This document shows, piece by piece, positions 4,127-5,343 of a stretch of 5,343 nt of DNA. The notes below the pieces were generated by a model. It worked only from the letters and a program-made list of their open reading frames with translations, ran no database searches and was not told the origin of the DNA. The stretch is from a bacterium (GTDB lineage: Bacteria > Caldisericota > Caldisericia > B22-G15). A program made the position numbers and the translations under genes. Where the stretch lies: the NCBI GenBank assembly GCA_012517755.1, contig JAAYUH010000029.1, positions 1 to 5,343 on the forward strand, written 5' to 3'. Numbering within the stretch: position 1 is the first letter of the stretch; the number at the start of each line of letters is the position of its first letter.

Positions 4127-5343
4127 AAATTTCAGGTAAATCATTTTCAAAAAGTATAGCATCAAAAGGTTTTAAAAATTTTTTTAAGAACTCATTTGCC
4201 TCATAAAAATTTTTAAAAATAAAAATATTTTCTTTTATAAAATTTTTTTCTATTAATCCTTCATAAATTGGATTAGTTCTTTTACCGCCAACAAGAAAAA
4301 CATAGTCAACTTTGTCTATCATATATTCTCCAAGTTTTTTATTTTCTTCAAACTCTTTTTTTCCTAAATCTATAAAACCAGGTGTTATTATGATTTTTCT
4401 TCCATTATTATATGTTGATAATAAATCTATCGCCATTCTTGCCCCAATTGGATTTGAGTTGTAAGCATCATCAATTACTAAAATATTTCCTCTATCTATA
4501 ACATTCAATCTGTGTGGAGGTGGCTCAAGATTTTTTATAAACTCTGAAATTTCATTTAGAGAAAGCCCCATATTATAAGCAACAAAGGATGCAATTAATA
4601 TATTTCTTAAATTTTCCTTTCCAATTATTTTTGTTTCACAAAGAATCACTTCATCTTTATAAAAAAGTTTAAATTTTGAACCAGATAAATTTGTTTCAAC
4701 TATTTTTCCATAAAAATCTAACTCTTTTTCAATAGAACATTTCTTAATTTTTTCATCAGAATATTTTGATAAAAAATCATTATCACCATTCAACACAATC
4801 AACTCACAATTTTTATAATTAATTGAGTAGTTGATAAAATAATCTATCTCTTTATATATTTTTTCTTCTTTACCAAACTCTTCAAGATGTTGAATTCCAA
4901 CTGATGTAACAACAGAGATATTTGGTTTTATTAATTTTAACAATCTTTTAAAACCGCCAACCTCATTTTCTGCAAGTTCAACAATAAATATTTTATCATC
5001 CTCTTTTAAATCATTTCTTATCACTTTTGTTAATCCCATTGCTGTGTTATAACTTTCTGGAGTCATAAAGGTATTAAGTTTTTTCTTAAGCATCTGATTA
5101 ATAAAAAATTTTGTACTTGTTTTTCCATAACTACCTGTTATAGCAATTATAAATGGATTTAACTTCTCTATTTTCTTAATAGCGTCATTAAAATAGTAGT
5201 TGTTTATCAATTTTTCAAAAGGTAAGATAATTATATTTAATAAAAAAACAATTATTGGAAGAATATATAGATAGATTGATATTGATAGATAAATATAATC
5301 TGGGATAAGTAGATATATTAAAAAGACAAATAATATAAAAACA
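4113..5343 (-). CDS. Membrane-anchored MurF-like Mur ligase, 5' end outside window
   Basis: ATP-dependent Mur-ligase family protein, closest to UDP-MurNAc-tripeptide--D-alanyl-D-alanine ligase (MurF), which acts in peptidoglycan precursor synthesis. Numbering from the TTG at 5210, the motifs are the P-loop GSYGKTSTK (26-34), PESYNTAMGLTKVIR (51-65), the central-domain VTSVGIQHLEEFG (101-113), NGDND (141-145), PPHRLNV (231-237), the MurF hallmark IDDAYNSNP (246-254) and TPGFIDLG (276-283). The TTG is not the true start. The frame stays open for 44 more codons to the window edge, with no stop and no ATG, and encodes two hydrophobic stretches ending in LPFEKLINN. Firmicute-type MurF-like proteins of about 450-500 aa carry such an N-terminal membrane segment just before the P-loop domain. 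The C-terminus (ILFENDLPEIF) departs from the usual KGSR-type MurF ending, so the exact substrate is uncertain. The gene ends where the cstA promoter begins and is probably in a separate upstream operon. Confidence 0.88.
   Translation of the reverse strand, partial: VFILFVFLIYLLIPDYIYLSISIYLYILPIIVFLLNIIILPFEKLINNYYFNDAIKKIEKLNPFIIAITGSYGKTSTKFFINQMLKKKLNTFMTPESYNTAMGLTKVIRNDLKEDDKIFIVELAENEVGGFKRLLKLIKPNISVVTSVGIQHLEEFGKEEKIYKEIDYFINYSINYKNCELIVLNGDNDFLSKYSDEKIKKCSIEKELDFYGKIVETNLSGSKFKLFYKDEVILCETKIIGKENLRNILIASFVAYNMGLSLNEISEFIKNLEPPPHRLNVIDRGNILVIDDAYNSNPIGARMAIDLLSTYNNGRKIIITPGFIDLGKKEFEENKKLGEYMIDKVDYVFLVGGKRTNPIYEGLIEKNFIKENIFIFKNFYEANEFLKKFLKPFDAILFENDLPEIFEEI

Noticed and set aside
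5208..5210. TTG as start of the MurF-like gene
   Set aside because: The frame is open upstream and encodes a membrane segment continuous with the family pattern, and no Shine-Dalgarno box precedes the TTG.
1..5343. CRISPR arrays, tRNA or rRNA genes, insertion sequences
   Set aside because: No spaced direct repeats, no cloverleaf-like or rRNA sequence, and no transposase motifs or terminal inverted repeats were seen on either strand.

Overview
This 5.3-kb window is very AT-rich bacterial DNA. Hand counts of sample lines give about 20-25% GC in most genes and about 35-50% in parts of the cstA gene. Every gene I can support lies on the minus strand, so the window reads from right to left. Bacterial signs are Shine-Dalgarno boxes of the AAGGAGGT type, extended -10 promoters (TGnTATAAT), a Mur-ligase gene for peptidoglycan synthesis, and a tightly packed operon with ATGA and TAAATG junctions. 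The membrane-anchored Mur ligase and the ArsA/Get3-type ATPase would suit a low-GC thermophilic or anaerobic lineage, but the species cannot be assigned from this sequence.

Layout in transcription order. (1) 5343-4113: the 3' part of a membrane-anchored MurF-like ligase. Its reading frame is open to the window edge, so the true start lies outside. (2) 4112-4025: an 88-nt intergenic region with a clear extended -10 promoter, a hairpin at the predicted mRNA 5' end, and an 18-codon upstream ORF whose TGA overlaps the ATG of cstA. (3) 4024-2261: a complete CstA-family carbon-starvation / peptide-or-pyruvate transporter. (4) 2254-72: four closely packed genes starting only 6 nt after cstA. They encode a 92-aa protein of unknown function, a 320-aa ArsA/Get3-type ATPase, a 97-aa DUF59/MIP18-like protein and a 213-aa protein with one N-terminal membrane anchor. 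(5) 71-1: a second extended -10 promoter, a strong Shine-Dalgarno box and the first few codons of another minus-strand gene cut by the window edge.

The cstA promoter probably drives cstA and all four following genes, since I see no promoter and no room for one between them. The four-gene block is the most likely undescribed system here. It pairs a Get3/ArsA-type ATPase with a DUF59-like partner, a small protein carrying a PPTG stretch that resembles the ATPase's own switch II, and a membrane-anchored protein. None of the four proteins contains a cysteine, which argues against arsenite or zinc binding through thiols and against thiol-ligated Fe-S chemistry. The cstA leader adds a possible regulatory layer: its 5' 15 nt are exactly complementary to the first codons of the 92-aa gene, 1.8 kb downstream on the same transcript.
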